Shown here: positions 21,529 through 30,476 of the stretch, piece after piece
Layout: each line of letters starts with the position of its first letter
Position numbering within the stretch: the first letter of the stretch is position 1
Origin: Corynebacterium singulare
GTDB taxonomy: Bacteria; Actinomycetota; Actinomycetes; Mycobacteriales; Mycobacteriaceae
Length of the DNA: 64,000 nt
Reading direction: 5' to 3'
Assembly (NCBI RefSeq): GCF_000833575.1
Contig: NZ_CP010827.1
Location: 186,001 to 250,000 of the forward strand
Position numbers and translations under genes: made by a program
Notes under the pieces: model-generated
What the model was told of the DNA's origin: nothing
The model's input: the letters and a program-made list of their open reading frames with translations, nothing else
The model's database searches: none

Positions 21529-24500
21529 ATGAGTATTTCAAGAAGATTGCCCCGAAGGGGGTGGGCGCTCTTAACTGCGATTCTCGCAATAGTTGCAGTT
21601 ATCGCGGCTTTGCTCGCCGTGCCGTCGGAAAGAGCCAGCGCTGCGGAACCCACCGATTTTGTGCCCAATACTAAATTGGGTAATGAGGACGCTAAGCGTG
21701 CCACAAGTACATTCGGAGAAGATCCTAGCTGGGGTATGCTTGTTTGGGCTGGCGAATTGCTGGACCCCGAGAACGACCCACATCCCGACAATGCTCCCAA
21801 TAAAGAAAATAATGTTGGCTGGGCGTGGTGTATTGAGACAAGCTTTGTACCTCCCCTTTTCACGTCGAACAAGTATGACAAAGCGAATGCTAAGCGTCTC
21901 AAACTTCGTCCGGAGTATCATGATCCAGTGATCAGACTCGCACGGATGATGCAAAGTGCGGTTGCGCGAGGCGATAAAAAGGCGGCTGCTAACTATTATG
22001 TTTATCTAGTAAGCTTTACCGCCACTGCCGCTCTCTCAAGGTCACAGGCTATCGGTACGATTACGGGCCTAGATCCAAAGTACAATAATCCACACAACAA
22101 TTTGAACTTTAGCGGCTATACAGGACGCTACGAAGAATTCACAAAACTTACGGGTTATCGATTTGAAGGTAGATACCTTGAGCAGATGAAACTCGTAAGA
22201 GATAAATCGGTGTCGATCCCAGAGCAACCTCGAGACGCATACATCACCGTTGTTCCTCCTGAAGGAAACGACGCTAAAGATTCTCAAACAATTATGCCAG
22301 TGGATCAGCCGGGCCTACCTGACGAGAACGGTGGAAGCGGTTCTAACCCGTCCACTAAGACGCCGTCGATTAAGACGAAGGCTGAGTTTGCTGAGGGTTC
22401 GGTTCGTGTTGTTAATGGTGCGGTTGTTACTGACACTGTGACCTATGAGGGTCTGGTGCCTGGTAAGAAGTACCACTTGGATGCGACGTTGATGTCCAAG
22501 GATGGCGAGACTGAGCTGGGTACTGGTGAGGCTGAGTTCACTGCTGCTGAGAGTGGTAGTGGTTCCACCACGGTTGATATCACTGTTAAGAATGCTGAGC
22601 AGCCGGTTGATGTTGCTGTTGCGTTTGAGGAGTTGACCTCTGTGGAGGTTAATGCTGATGGTGATGAGACTCCGGGTGCTGAGACTCCGAATAAGATTGC
22701 GGAGCACAAGAATCTGGAGGATAAGGCTCAGACTGTTACCTCTAAGAAGACGTTGACGCCGTCGATTAAGACGAAGGCTGAGTTTGCTGAGGGTTCTCAT
22801 GAGGTTGTTGCTGGTGCCAAGGTCATCGATACTGTTGATTACTTCAACTTGGTTCCGGGTAAGGAATACACCCTGAAGGCTGAGCTCATTAACAAGAAGG
22901 ACGGTAAGTCTGTTCTGGGTAGTGGCGAGGCTGTTGTTAAGCCTGAGTCTGCTAATGGCCAGGCTGAGGTTGAGATCACTGTTTCTGAGGATGTGAAGGA
23001 GCCGGTTGCGGCTGCTGTTGCGTTCGAGAAGTTGTTCTCTAAGCAGGTCAATGAATTTGGTGAGGATGCTCCGAATGAGGAGGGTGACGGTAATTTGATC
23101 ACCACTCATGAGGACATCAGTGACAAGGATCAGACTGTTCCGAAGGGCGAGGAGACGACCACGACGAAGGAGCAGCCGACGCCGACCACAACGAAGGAGC
23201 AGCCGACGCCGACCACGACGAAGGAGCAGTCGACGCCGACCACAACGAAGGAGCAGCCGACGCCGACCACGACGAAGGAGCAACCGACGCCGGAGCAGCC
23301 GACGCCGACCACGACGAAGGAGCAACCGACGCCGACCACGACGAAGGAGCAACCGACGCCGACCACGACGAAGGAGCAACCGACGCCGACCACGACGAAG
23401 GAGCAACCGACGCCGACCACGACGAAGGAGCAACCGACGCCGACCACGACGAAGGAGCAGCCGACGACGTCGAAGGAGAATGAGTCTGGTGAGCCGAAGA
23501 TTTCGACGAATGCTGACTTTGCTAATGGCGCAACTGAGGTTGTTGCTGGTGCGCAGGTCAATGACAGGGTGACTTATGAGGGCTTGGTCCCGGGTAAGGA
23601 ATACACCTTGAAGGCTGAGTTGATTTCCAAGGCTGACGGTGAGTCTGTGCTGGGTGAAGGTGAGAGGACCTTTACTCCGGAGGCTTCTAAGGGCGAGGTT
23701 GTTGTTGAGATTACGGTCTTTGACAAGGTGACGGAGCCGGTTGAGGCTGCGGTTGCTTTCGAGAAGCTGTTCTCTAAGCAGGTCAATGAAGATGGCGAGG
23801 ATGCTCCGAATGAGGAGGGTGACGGTAACCTGATCACCACTCACGAGGACATCAACGACAAGGATCAGACGGTTCCGAAGGATAAGGAGACCACGACTCC
23901 GACCGAGCCGACTAACCCGACGGAGCCGACGGAGCCGACTGAGCCGACGGAGCCGACTGAGCCGACGAAGCCGACCAACCCGACGGAGCCGACCGAGCCG
24001 ACCGAGCCGACTGAGCCGACGGAGCCGACCAACCCGACGGAGCCGACCAACCCGACGGAGCCGACCGAGCCGACCGAGCCGACTGAGCCGACGGAGCCGA
24101 CGGAGCCGACGGAGCCGACGGAGCCGACGGAGCCGACGGAGCCGACGGAGCCGACGGAGCCGACGGAGCCGACGGAGCCGACGGAGCCGACGGAGCCGAC
24201 GGAGCCGACCGAGCCGACGGAGCCGACCGAGCCGACGGAGCCGACGGAGCCGACGGAGCCGACGGAGTCGACCGAGCCGACCGAGCCGACCGAGCCGACC
24301 GAGCCGACCGAGCCGACCGAGCCGGAGAACCCGGGTGAGGAGACGACCCCGAATAAGCCGGGCGACAAGCCGGGTGACGAAGATGGCAGCTCGAAGAAGT
24401 CTGACCTGCCGTGGTGGCTGCTGCTCATCCCGGGTCTGGGACTTGTCAAGATCATCGCCGACGGTTTCGATGGCGGCCACGATGGCGGCGATAACGTCAG

Positions 24501-24747
24501 CGATGGCGACCACGAGGGTGGCAATGACCACGGTGACGTGACCGAGGACAACGTCCGTGACAACGACGTCAAGGACGAGTCTGTCGAGGACGCCGGTCGC
24601 GGTGACCGTGATAAGAATGCCCTGGACGCTACTGCGCCGGAGGACGCTGGCCAGCCGCTGCCGTCCAACGCCGAGCGTGTCGAAATCAAGCACGTACCGT
24701 CTGGTGCGACCAAGCTTGAACCGGGCATGCAGAGCTACATTAAGTAG
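21529..24747 (+). CDS. VaFE-repeat surface protein with Thr/Pro repeat stalks
   Basis: The 1072-residue exported protein has a signal peptide (about 1-38, cut near ERASAAEP). An N-terminal TQXA/thioester-like domain with GWAWCIET (about 105) follows. Three VaFE domains start near residues 278, 410 and 657 (each with TKAEFAEG- or NADFANG-like starts and AVAFEKLFSKQVNE-like ends). A TTTKEQPTP stalk lies between VaFE 2 and 3 (about 540-650), and a long EPT stalk follows VaFE 3 (about 790-932). A hydrophobic segment, LPWWLLLIPGLGLVKII, lies near 963. About 95 acidic, hydrophilic residues follow it, unlike a sortase tail, and there is no LPxTG. A role as adhesin or surface fibre is expected. The first 830 bp are AT-richer than the rest. 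Confidence 0.88.
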   Translation: MSISRRLPRRGWALLTAILAIVAVIAALLAVPSERASAAEPTDFVPNTKLGNEDAKRATSTFGEDPSWGMLVWAGELLDPENDPHPDNAPNKENNVGWAWCIETSFVPPLFTSNKYDKANAKRLKLRPEYHDPVIRLARMMQSAVARGDKKAAANYYVYLVSFTATAALSRSQAIGTITGLDPKYNNPHNNLNFSGYTGRYEEFTKLTGYRFEGRYLEQMKLVRDKSVSIPEQPRDAYITVVPPEGNDAKDSQTIMPVDQPGLPDENGGSGSNPSTKTPSIKTKAEFAEGSVRVVNGAVVTDTVTYEGLVPGKKYHLDATLMSKDGETELGTGEAEFTAAESGSGSTTVDITVKNAEQPVDVAVAFEELTSVEVNADGDETPGAETPNKIAEHKNLEDKAQTVTSKKTLTPSIKTKAEFAEGSHEVVAGAKVIDTVDYFNLVPGKEYTLKAELINKKDGKSVLGSGEAVVKPESANGQAEVEITVSEDVKEPVAAAVAFEKLFSKQVNEFGEDAPNEEGDGNLITTHEDISDKDQTVPKGEETTTTKEQPTPTTTKEQPTPTTTKEQSTPTTTKEQPTPTTTKEQPTPEQPTPTTTKEQPTPTTTKEQPTPTTTKEQPTPTTTKEQPTPTTTKEQPTPTTTKEQPTTSKENESGEPKISTNADFANGATEVVAGAQVNDRVTYEGLVPGKEYTLKAELISKADGESVLGEGERTFTPEASKGEVVVEITVFDKVTEPVEAAVAFEKLFSKQVNEDGEDAPNEEGDGNLITTHEDINDKDQTVPKDKETTTPTEPTNPTEPTEPTEPTEPTEPTKPTNPTEPTEPTEPTEPTEPTNPTEPTNPTEPTEPTEPTEPTEPTEPTEPTEPTEPTEPTEPTEPTEPTEPTEPTEPTEPTEPTEPTEPTEPTEPTEPTESTEPTEPTEPTEPTEPTEPENPGEETTPNKPGDKPGDEDGSSKKSDLPWWLLLIPGLGLVKIIADGFDGGHDGGDNVSDGDHEGGNDHGDVTEDNVRDNDVKDESVEDAGRGDRDKNALDATAPEDAGQPLPSNAERVEIKHVPSGATKLEPGMQSYIK
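22360..22796 (+). repeat. Direct repeat at the start of VaFE domains 1 and 2
   Basis: A 41-bp stretch coding TPSIKTKAEFAEGS is identical at 22360-22400 and 22756-22796. The ends of VaFE 2 (about 23020-23130) and VaFE 3 (about 23754-23870) are also nearly identical. The domains arose by recent intragenic duplication or are kept alike by gene conversion. Confidence 0.85.
23152..23475 (+). repeat. 27-bp tandem repeat coding TTTKEQPTP
   Basis: About eleven units of the nonapeptide TTTKEQPTP are present, with one SxP variant (EQSTP) and one shortened unit (EQPTPEQPTP). Synonymous differences (ACC ACG versus ACC ACA; CAG versus CAA) group neighbouring units, showing stepwise expansion. Confidence 0.9.
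23899..24324 (+). repeat. 9-bp tandem repeat coding EPT
   Basis: About 47 nine-base units code EPT, with NPT, KPT and one EST variant. A central block of about 15 units uses only GAG CCG ACG, while flanking units mix ACC, ACT and ACG. Such a tract is prone to slippage in multiples of nine, so length variation would keep the frame. Confidence 0.9.
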
Positions 24748-24760
24748 CCTGTAGCGCTAG

Positions 24761-24816
24761 CAGAACCTAGGTTCTGCAGGAAGCCCTCCAGTATGTGTAT
24801 GCACACTGGAGGGCTT
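24761..24816 (+). terminator. Terminator after the VaFE surface protein gene
   Basis: AAGCCCTCCAGT (24781-24792) pairs perfectly with ACTGGAGGGCTT (24805-24816) and is followed by CTTCGTATTTT. A 16-bp perfect palindrome, CAGAACCTAGGTTCTG, sits just before it at 24761-24776. Confidence 0.85.
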
Positions 24817-24842
24817 CTTCGTATTTTCGTTAAACGCTCGCG

Positions 24843-25640
24843 CCTAGCCGGTGGTGAGCAATGCGTCGCACTGTGTGCGCTTTTCGACGCCGCTAAAGAT
24901 CGCCTTAGTAGCGTCCTTCTGGAACTTGCGGGAGCGCTTGAGCTGGTCGCGGCTGTTTTATTTGCCGAGACGCACCGCCTCCGGGAGGGTAGTCAACGTG
25001 CCCCAAGCAGTGACAATCATGTGCGCGGTTTCATCGCTGTTGGCGTCAACGCCCGCCATGGAGAAGATGTTGTTGACCTTTTCAACGGATTCGAAGAATG
25101 CGGTGCGCAGTGGTGAGTGCGGCTCCCCAATTCGAACCGTGGACTCAGGCACGTTTAGTGGGTCTGCTTTACCTTCAGTGACGCTCTGGTCTTCTTCTGC
25201 GGCCCGTTGTGCAATGGCCACACCCGCTAGGGTGATGCCTGTGAGGAAGTTCTCGGCGTCGTCAAGCTCAGTGATATGCAGATTCGGCGCCAACACGCTA
25301 CACAGCATGGCGCGGCGTGAAACGTCGGCGTCGGCGTAGGCAATGGTCTGTGAGAGGAACTCCCAGGCATAGCGATACTTCAGCACGTGTGCCTTGAACT
25401 CTTTGGCGCGCTCGCGGGTGTCCCTATCAGCAGAGGCTCTATCGGCGCGCCAGCGACTTAGGAGCTTTCTGAGGCCCCAGGTAGCTTCTCTGAGCTCAAG
25501 CCAGCCATGTAGGCTTCAGCAACCTTGTTCATCTCGTCGAGGTCGTAGTAGCCCGCGGTATCGAGCTCACCGAGTATTATCTCACCCAGCCCATCAACAC
25601 AGGGCCGTAAAAGAAGCGGAACTAAACCCAGGACGCTTCA
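24843..25640 (-). pseudogene. Remnant of type I restriction enzyme subunit R (HsdR C-terminus)
   Basis: Reading the minus strand, the upstream frame gives GELDTAGYYDLDEMNKVAEAYMAG. The next frame gives RERAKEFKAHVLKYRYAWEFLSQ and, to 24958, ESVEKVNNIFSMAG. After a stop near 24956 a third frame continues NSRDQLKRSRKFQKDATKAI to the stop at 24843. The order of these blocks (DLDE, FLSQ, N.. Q. .S..F..A. .AI) matches the C-terminal helical region of HsdR from family knowledge. At least two frameshifts and the absence of the nuclease and helicase domains show it is dead. It lies between the surface-protein terminator and the 3' end of tRNA-Pro. Confidence 0.7.
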
Positions 25641-25706
25641 AATCAACACATTTTGTCGTTTAGGCCGGTTTGGGTGAGCGCCGAGATTTGAAGGTGAAAA
25701 CGACGA

Positions 25707-25731
25707 AAACCCGCAGTTTCCTGCGGGTTTA
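25707..25731 (-). terminator. tRNA-Pro terminator
   Basis: On the minus strand AAACCCGCAG pairs with CTGCGGGTTT around a short loop and is followed by TTCGTCGTTTTC, directly after the tRNA CCA. Confidence 0.8.
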
Positions 25732-25732
25732 G

Positions 25733-25809
<77 letters not shown>

Positions 25810-25919
25810 GTGTCCGCTCTAAGCGGTACCGGATTACTTTAACGCACCCCGGTTCGAAAGGGCAAAACGCCAGCGTGGGGGTGCTTTCATTACCGGGGGT
25901 TTGCGCTGCTGTGTGGGGG

Positions 25920-26834
25920 CTAGGTGTTCTTCTCGGTAATGCGCAGCAGCGTGGCGGACGGACGGCAGAACAGGCGGAAGGGGACGAACTTGGAGGTGCC
26001 CAGGCCGTTGGAGACGTGCATGAACATGGGGCCGAATTTGTGCAGGCCTTGGGCGCGGGCGCGGTCGATGCCGCAGTTGGTCACGATGGAGCGCGAGCCT
26101 GCCACCTTGAACGGAAGGCAGAGCTGGCCGCCGTGCGTGTGGCCGGACAGTGAGAGCTGGTAGCCGTCGGCGGCGAACTTCTCCAGCACGCGGGGCTCGG
26201 GGGAGTGCAGCAGCGCTAAGGCCAAGTCGGCGTCCTCGTTCGGGGCGCCGGCGATTTCAGCGTAGTCATCCAGGTCGTGGTGCGGGTCATCCACACCGGC
26301 GGCGGCCAGGCGGACATCGCCGACCTTGAATTCCACGCGGGCTTGGTTGGCATCATGCCAGCCGCGCTCAAGGAAGGCCGCGCGCATGCCCTTCCACGGC
26401 AGGTTTACATAGGACGGCGTGTTCTTCTTACCCACAAGGTAGTTGAATGGGTTCGGGATGCGCGGCGCCCAGTAATCGTTGGTGCCGAAGCAGAACAGGC
26501 CCGGGCGGCTCAGCAGCGGGCCGAGTGCGCGGAGGACATCGGGAACGCCGGCCTCATCGGAGAGATTATCGCCGGTATTGACCACGAGATGCGGGTCGAG
26601 GCGGTCGAGGCTGGAAACCCACTCGATTTTGGCGCGTTGGCCCGGAATCATGTGGAGGTCGGACACGTGCAAGAGGCGGAATTCAGACTCATCGCGCAGC
26701 GTACCGGGCGGCAATAGGGGCAGCGTGTACTCCTTGAGCTCAAATTTGGTGAGTTCCGAGTGCGCCCACGCGGCAGTGCCGAGGCCTGCGGCGGCGAGTC
26801 CGCCAAGGATGGGAAAAATCTTCACCCTCACCAC
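25920..26834 (-). CDS. Membrane-anchored metallophosphoesterase (YkuE-like)
   Basis: The 304-residue protein has an N-terminal signal-anchor (IFPILGGLAAAGLGTAAWA). The calcineurin-type metal-binding motifs are in order: HVSDLHM (about 55), VNTGDNLS (about 85), CFGTNDYW in place of GNHD (about 115), and LSGHTHGGQLCLP (about 232). The ND variant of the third motif is common in actinobacterial members. The substrate is unknown. The gene is divergent from the GatB/YqeY-domain gene, with only 32 bp between starts, so the two promoters must overlap. Starting GTG codons 26834 and 26831 are both possible. Confidence 0.85.
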   Translation of the reverse strand: MVRVKIFPILGGLAAAGLGTAAWAHSELTKFELKEYTLPLLPPGTLRDESEFRLLHVSDLHMIPGQRAKIEWVSSLDRLDPHLVVNTGDNLSDEAGVPDVLRALGPLLSRPGLFCFGTNDYWAPRIPNPFNYLVGKKNTPSYVNLPWKGMRAAFLERGWHDANQARVEFKVGDVRLAAAGVDDPHHDLDDYAEIAGAPNEDADLALALLHSPEPRVLEKFAADGYQLSLSGHTHGGQLCLPFKVAGSRSIVTNCGIDRARAQGLHKFGPMFMHVSNGLGTSKFVPFRLFCRPSATLLRITEKNT

Positions 26835-26866
26835 CCTACCTGGCTCGCTAGCGTAGATTGAAGGGC

Positions 26867-27331
26867 ATGAGTGAGTTGAAAGAAACTATCCGCGCAGACC
26901 TCAAGACCTCGATGAAGGCTAAGGACAAGGCCCGCACCTCCGCGATCCGTTCCCTCCTGTCCGCCATCCAGGCGGAGGAGACCACCGGTGCCCGCCACGA
27001 GATCACCGATGAGGACGTGCTCAAGGTCATTGCCCGTGAGATCAAGAAGCGCCGCGAGTCCGCCGAGGTCTACGAGGCGAACGGGCGCCCGGAGTTGGCA
27101 GAGGCGGAGCTTGTTGACGTCCCCTTCTTCGAGGCCTACCAGCCTGAGCAGCTTGACGACGACGCACTGAACGCCCTCGTCGCCGAATCCATCGCCGAGG
27201 TAGAGAAAGAATCTGGCGAGCCGGTCACCATCAAACAGATGGGCAATGTCATGAAGGTGGCCAACGCTAAGGCCGCTGGCCGTGCCGACGGCAAGCGTCT
27301 GTCGGGTGCTGTGAAGGCGGCCCTGAACTAA
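26867..27331 (+). CDS. GatB/YqeY domain protein
   Basis: The 154-residue protein (MSELKETIRADLKTSMKAKDKARTSAIRSLLSAIQ ...) is a full-length stand-alone YqeY domain with the C-terminal KQMGNVMKVANAKAAGRADGKRLS motif. The domain resembles the tRNA-binding tail of the GatB amidotransferase subunit; the cellular role of the stand-alone form is not established. ATG 26867 is preceded by AAGGG. The gene ends convergently 9 bp from the PBP gene. Confidence 0.9.
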   Translation: MSELKETIRADLKTSMKAKDKARTSAIRSLLSAIQAEETTGARHEITDEDVLKVIAREIKKRRESAEVYEANGRPELAEAELVDVPFFEAYQPEQLDDDALNALVAESIAEVEKESGEPVTIKQMGNVMKVANAKAAGRADGKRLSGAVKAALN

Positions 27332-27340
27332 CGCTCAGCG

Positions 27341-29776
27341 TTAGAGTCCGAAGAAGTCCCTCACGTCGTTGGTGAGGCGGTCCACATCCTCCTGGTTGAA
27401 CAATGGCTCCGGCTGGGAAGGAGGCTGGTCGCCGCCACCGCCGGTGGCGGGCGGCGCGTAGATGTAGTCGGTGCCGGCGCCGGTGTCGGTGCCGGTGCTG
27501 GGACTGCTTGGGGCGGAGGAGCCGTCGGAAAGCTGCAGCGTTACCTCCGCACCCTTCTTGGTGCCGGACGCGCCCGTGATGACGCGCACCACCTTGCCAT
27601 AACCCACACCAGGTGCTGCGACTTCCGTGGTCTTGACGGTATAGCCCGCCTTCTCCAGGGCCTCTCGGGCTTGCTTTTCGGACTTGCCCTTCAGGCCGTC
27701 GATAAGCGGCGAGACCGTACCCGAATCGTAGGCGTGGTCGTAGTCCGGAACCGTGCCGTTGGCGGCCTCTGGGAGGCGTGCCGCCATGGTGTAAAACGTC
27801 GAGGCCGGCTCCTTGCCACCGAAGAGGTTGCCGTTCTGGCACTGGCGTACAGGGCCGGTGCACAGCGGAGTCGTTGTGGTGCCGTCGTTATAGATATACG
27901 GTGCGGCCGCCACGGCTGAGTTAAAGCCCAAGAAGGCCGAGGACTGGTTGGACTCAGTCGTTCCCGTCTTGGCTGCCGCTTGGCCTGTGAACCCTGCTGC
28001 GCGTGCCGACGCCGACGCTGTGCCCTTCTGGGTATCGGCCGTCATGTTGTTCTCCAGCGCCTTGGCTACTTCCTTGCCCACCGCGCGTTCACACGGCGTG
28101 TGCTTGAGGTACACCTCATTGCCGTGCGCATCCGTGACCTCCTCAATAGGGTTCGGCTCGCACCACATGCCTTCCGAGGCCACCGTTGCGCCCACGTTAG
28201 ACAGCTCCAGCGCATTCACGGCCGTTGGGCCCAAAGTAAAGGAACCCAGGTTGGCATTCTTGATGTGATCAGCGATGGATGCGTCACCGTCGTAGCTGCC
28301 GGGGTCCTCGTAGGAGCGCAGGCCTAGCTTGACGGCCATATCCACTACCTGCTCGACGCCGAGCTGCTCAATGAGCTCAATGAATGGGGTGTTAGGGGAA
28401 TAAGCCAGGGTGTCCTGCAGCGTCATGGTGGCGGCATAGTTGCCCGCATTTTCCACGCAGTACTTATTCGGCGGGCAGTTCTCCGCACCACCGAAGCCAA
28501 GGCCCTCGGCCTCGTAGCGGTTGGGCACGGCGAGGCGGTCTTTAATTCCGTAGCCGGACTCCAACGCTGCTGCGGCGGTAAAGAGCTTGAACACGGAACC
28601 CGCGCCGTTACCCACCAGTGAATTGGGCTGGGGGAGTAGGGTTTCGTGGTTGTCCAAGTCGAGTCCGTAGGTGCGGGAAGACACCATGGCTAGGACCTTG
28701 CGGGAATCGGCGCCGGGCTTGATGACGTTCATCACTTCAGCCACGCCCTCTGCATCCGGGGCTGTGTGACTGCGCACCGCGTTGAGGGCCTGGTCTTGGA
28801 TATCCGGATCCAGCGTTGTTTTGATGGTGAGGCCGCCGCGGGCGAGGTGCTCGCGGTCAATGCCCTTATCCGCGAGGTAGCTCACTGCATAATCGCAGAA
28901 GAAGCCGCGGTCGCCCGCACCGATGCAGCCATTGGGGAGGGTGGCTGGGCTATCGAGCACGCCCAGGGGCTGCTGGGCAAAATTATCGGCGTCCTCTTGG
29001 GCCAGGGTTCCGTTGTTCACCATGGCCTGCAGTACCACGTTGCGGCGCTCCCGCACGCCCTCCTCATTGGTGTAGGGGTTGAGGTACTCAGATGATTGCA
29101 CCATGCCGGCGAGCATCGCTGCCTGCGGCACGGTGAGGTGAGCGGCGTTGGTGCCGAAGTAGGTGCGGGCAGCAGCCTCAACACCAAAGGAGTGGTTACC
29201 GAAGGGGACGAGGTTGAGGTAATTCGTGAGGATCTCATCCTTGGAGAGCTGCGCATCGATATCGGTAGCCATGCGCATCTCGCGCAGCTTGCGCGGTACG
29301 GACTGCTCGGTGGCGGCCTGGCGCTCCTCATCGGTGGTGGCATTGACGAGCAGGAGGTAGTTCTTCACGTACTGCTGGTCAATGGTGGACGCGCCTTGGG
29401 AGACGCCGCCGGCCGCCAAGTTAGTCCACAGCGCGCGGAAATTGCCCTGGAGATCGACGCCTTCATGCTCATAAAAGCGGCGATCCTCAATGGCGACGAC
29501 GGCCTGCTTCATGGCATCTGAAATCTCATCCGGCTTCACTGGGTGGCGGCGTTGTTCAAAGATATACGCCATGGTGTTGCCCTTAGCGTCGAGGATGGTG
29601 CTCACGCCGGGGGTATCTCCGGAGGTGAGATCCTGGATGTCCGATTGCATCGTCTCGTTGGTTTTGGCCACGGCGACGCCGCTGACACCCGCGATGGGGG
29701 CTAGTGCTAGGGCGATGAGGAGGCCGACCAGCGCAGTGGAGAGGACGAGCTTTCCCAGGGATTTGATGACAGTCAC
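27341..29776 (-). CDS. Bifunctional class A penicillin-binding protein with PASTA domain
   Basis: The protein of about 811 residues polymerises and crosslinks peptidoglycan outside the membrane. In order it has an N-terminal transmembrane helix (LVLSTALVGLLIALALAPIAG), a GT51 transglycosylase (VVAIEDRRFYEHEGVD, STIDQQYVKNYLL) and a transpeptidase with SVFK, YSPNTPF and KTGTTES. A PASTA domain (SPLIDGLKGKSEKQAREALEKAG) and a Gly/Pro-rich end follow. It corresponds to the PBP1A gene beside whcA in C. glutamicum. The GTG at 29776 is the last start before the helix. The GGAGG directly before it is too close for a normal RBS, so an upstream GTG at 29785 cannot be excluded. Confidence 0.93.
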   Translation of the reverse strand: MTVIKSLGKLVLSTALVGLLIALALAPIAGVSGVAVAKTNETMQSDIQDLTSGDTPGVSTILDAKGNTMAYIFEQRRHPVKPDEISDAMKQAVVAIEDRRFYEHEGVDLQGNFRALWTNLAAGGVSQGASTIDQQYVKNYLLLVNATTDEERQAATEQSVPRKLREMRMATDIDAQLSKDEILTNYLNLVPFGNHSFGVEAAARTYFGTNAAHLTVPQAAMLAGMVQSSEYLNPYTNEEGVRERRNVVLQAMVNNGTLAQEDADNFAQQPLGVLDSPATLPNGCIGAGDRGFFCDYAVSYLADKGIDREHLARGGLTIKTTLDPDIQDQALNAVRSHTAPDAEGVAEVMNVIKPGADSRKVLAMVSSRTYGLDLDNHETLLPQPNSLVGNGAGSVFKLFTAAAALESGYGIKDRLAVPNRYEAEGLGFGGAENCPPNKYCVENAGNYAATMTLQDTLAYSPNTPFIELIEQLGVEQVVDMAVKLGLRSYEDPGSYDGDASIADHIKNANLGSFTLGPTAVNALELSNVGATVASEGMWCEPNPIEEVTDAHGNEVYLKHTPCERAVGKEVAKALENNMTADTQKGTASASARAAGFTGQAAAKTGTTESNQSSAFLGFNSAVAAAPYIYNDGTTTTPLCTGPVRQCQNGNLFGGKEPASTFYTMAARLPEAANGTVPDYDHAYDSGTVSPLIDGLKGKSEKQAREALEKAGYTVKTTEVAAPGVGYGKVVRVITGASGTKKGAEVTLQLSDGSSAPSSPSTGTDTGAGTDYIYAPPATGGGGDQPPSQPEPLFNQEDVDRLTNDVRDFFGL

Positions 29777-29951
29777 CCTCCACACACTAGTTGCTTGAGG
29801 CCAAATCCGGGAGACCCCCCTAAAGTGTGACCTGTTAGACAGGGATACCGGTCTGTGAATAGACTTACGGTTAGTACATAATATTCCGCCGCGTAGAGGG
29901 TTATTCACTTTTCGCGGGGCGGGATGGGAGCTTGGAAGGAGTTACCTAGCC

Positions 29952-30287
29952 ATGACAGTCAATGTGAACGGTGCAGGACGGTCCGCAATGGTAAAGAATG
30001 CCTCGACGACCACGGAGCGTGGTGAGTGGGTTACCCAAGCTAAGTGCCGCAATGGCGATCCCGATGCCCTGTTCGTGCGTGGTGCTGAGCAGCGCAAGGC
30101 TGCAGTGATCTGCCGCCACTGCCCTGTGCTTAATGAGTGCCGCGCCGATGCCCTTGATAACCGCGTTGAGTTCGGCGTGTGGGGTGGCCTGACTGAGCGT
30201 CAGCGTCGCGCCCTGCTGCGTAAGAACCCGCACATCACCAGCTGGGCACACTACCTTGCTGAAGGCGGCGAACTCGTCGGGATTTAA
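29952..30287 (+). CDS. whcA: WhiB-family Fe-S regulator (WhcA-like)
   Basis: The 111-residue protein has the four-Cys Wbl signature AKCRNGD...ICRHCPVLNECRADAL, the GVWGGLTERQRR turn and a basic C-terminus. Wbl proteins bind a redox-sensitive 4Fe-4S cluster and usually act through the primary sigma factor. The place, divergent from the PBP1A gene, matches C. glutamicum whcA, a negative regulator of the oxidative stress response. ATG 29952 has GGAAGGAG at 29934-29941. Confidence 0.92.
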   Translation: MTVNVNGAGRSAMVKNASTTTERGEWVTQAKCRNGDPDALFVRGAEQRKAAVICRHCPVLNECRADALDNRVEFGVWGGLTERQRRALLRKNPHITSWAHYLAEGGELVGI

Positions 30288-30314
30288 GCGCTGGAGTTTA
30301 GTAGCATGGAGCCC

Positions 30315-30476
30315 ATGACTAAATGGGAATATGCCACTGCGCCAGTCCTTACTCACGCGACGAAGCAAATCCTGGATTCCTGGGGTGAAGACGGCTGGGA
30401 GCTCGTCACCATCACCCCGGGCATGAACCCGGAGAATGTTGTCGCCTACTTCAAGCGTCCGCTGGAGGAATCCTAA
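30315..30476 (+). CDS. Small DUF4177-type protein
   Basis: The 53-residue frame (MTKWEYATAPVLTHATKQIL to AYFKRPLEES) has the WEYATAP...LDSWGEDGWELV pattern of the DUF4177 family. ATG 30315 is preceded by GGAGCCC; an in-frame ATG at 30306 would add three residues. Its TAA is followed directly by the ATG of the RidA-like gene at 30477, so the two are coupled. Confidence 0.8.
   Translation: MTKWEYATAPVLTHATKQILDSWGEDGWELVTITPGMNPENVVAYFKRPLEES

Noticed and set aside
23152..24324. Regular short repeats that could suggest a CRISPR array
   Set aside because: Units are 9 or 27 bp, directly tandem, without unique spacers, and code for an in-frame stalk.
22315..24693. A 792-codon minus-strand frame with long LRR-like Arg/Leu repeats
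   Set aside because: It is the antisense reading of the VaFE, KEQPTP and EPT repeats, so the repeats are artefacts of the sense gene.
24793..25663. Plus-strand frames across the hsdR remnant
   Set aside because: The minus-strand frames form recognisable HsdR C-terminal blocks in the right order; the plus frames do not resemble proteins.
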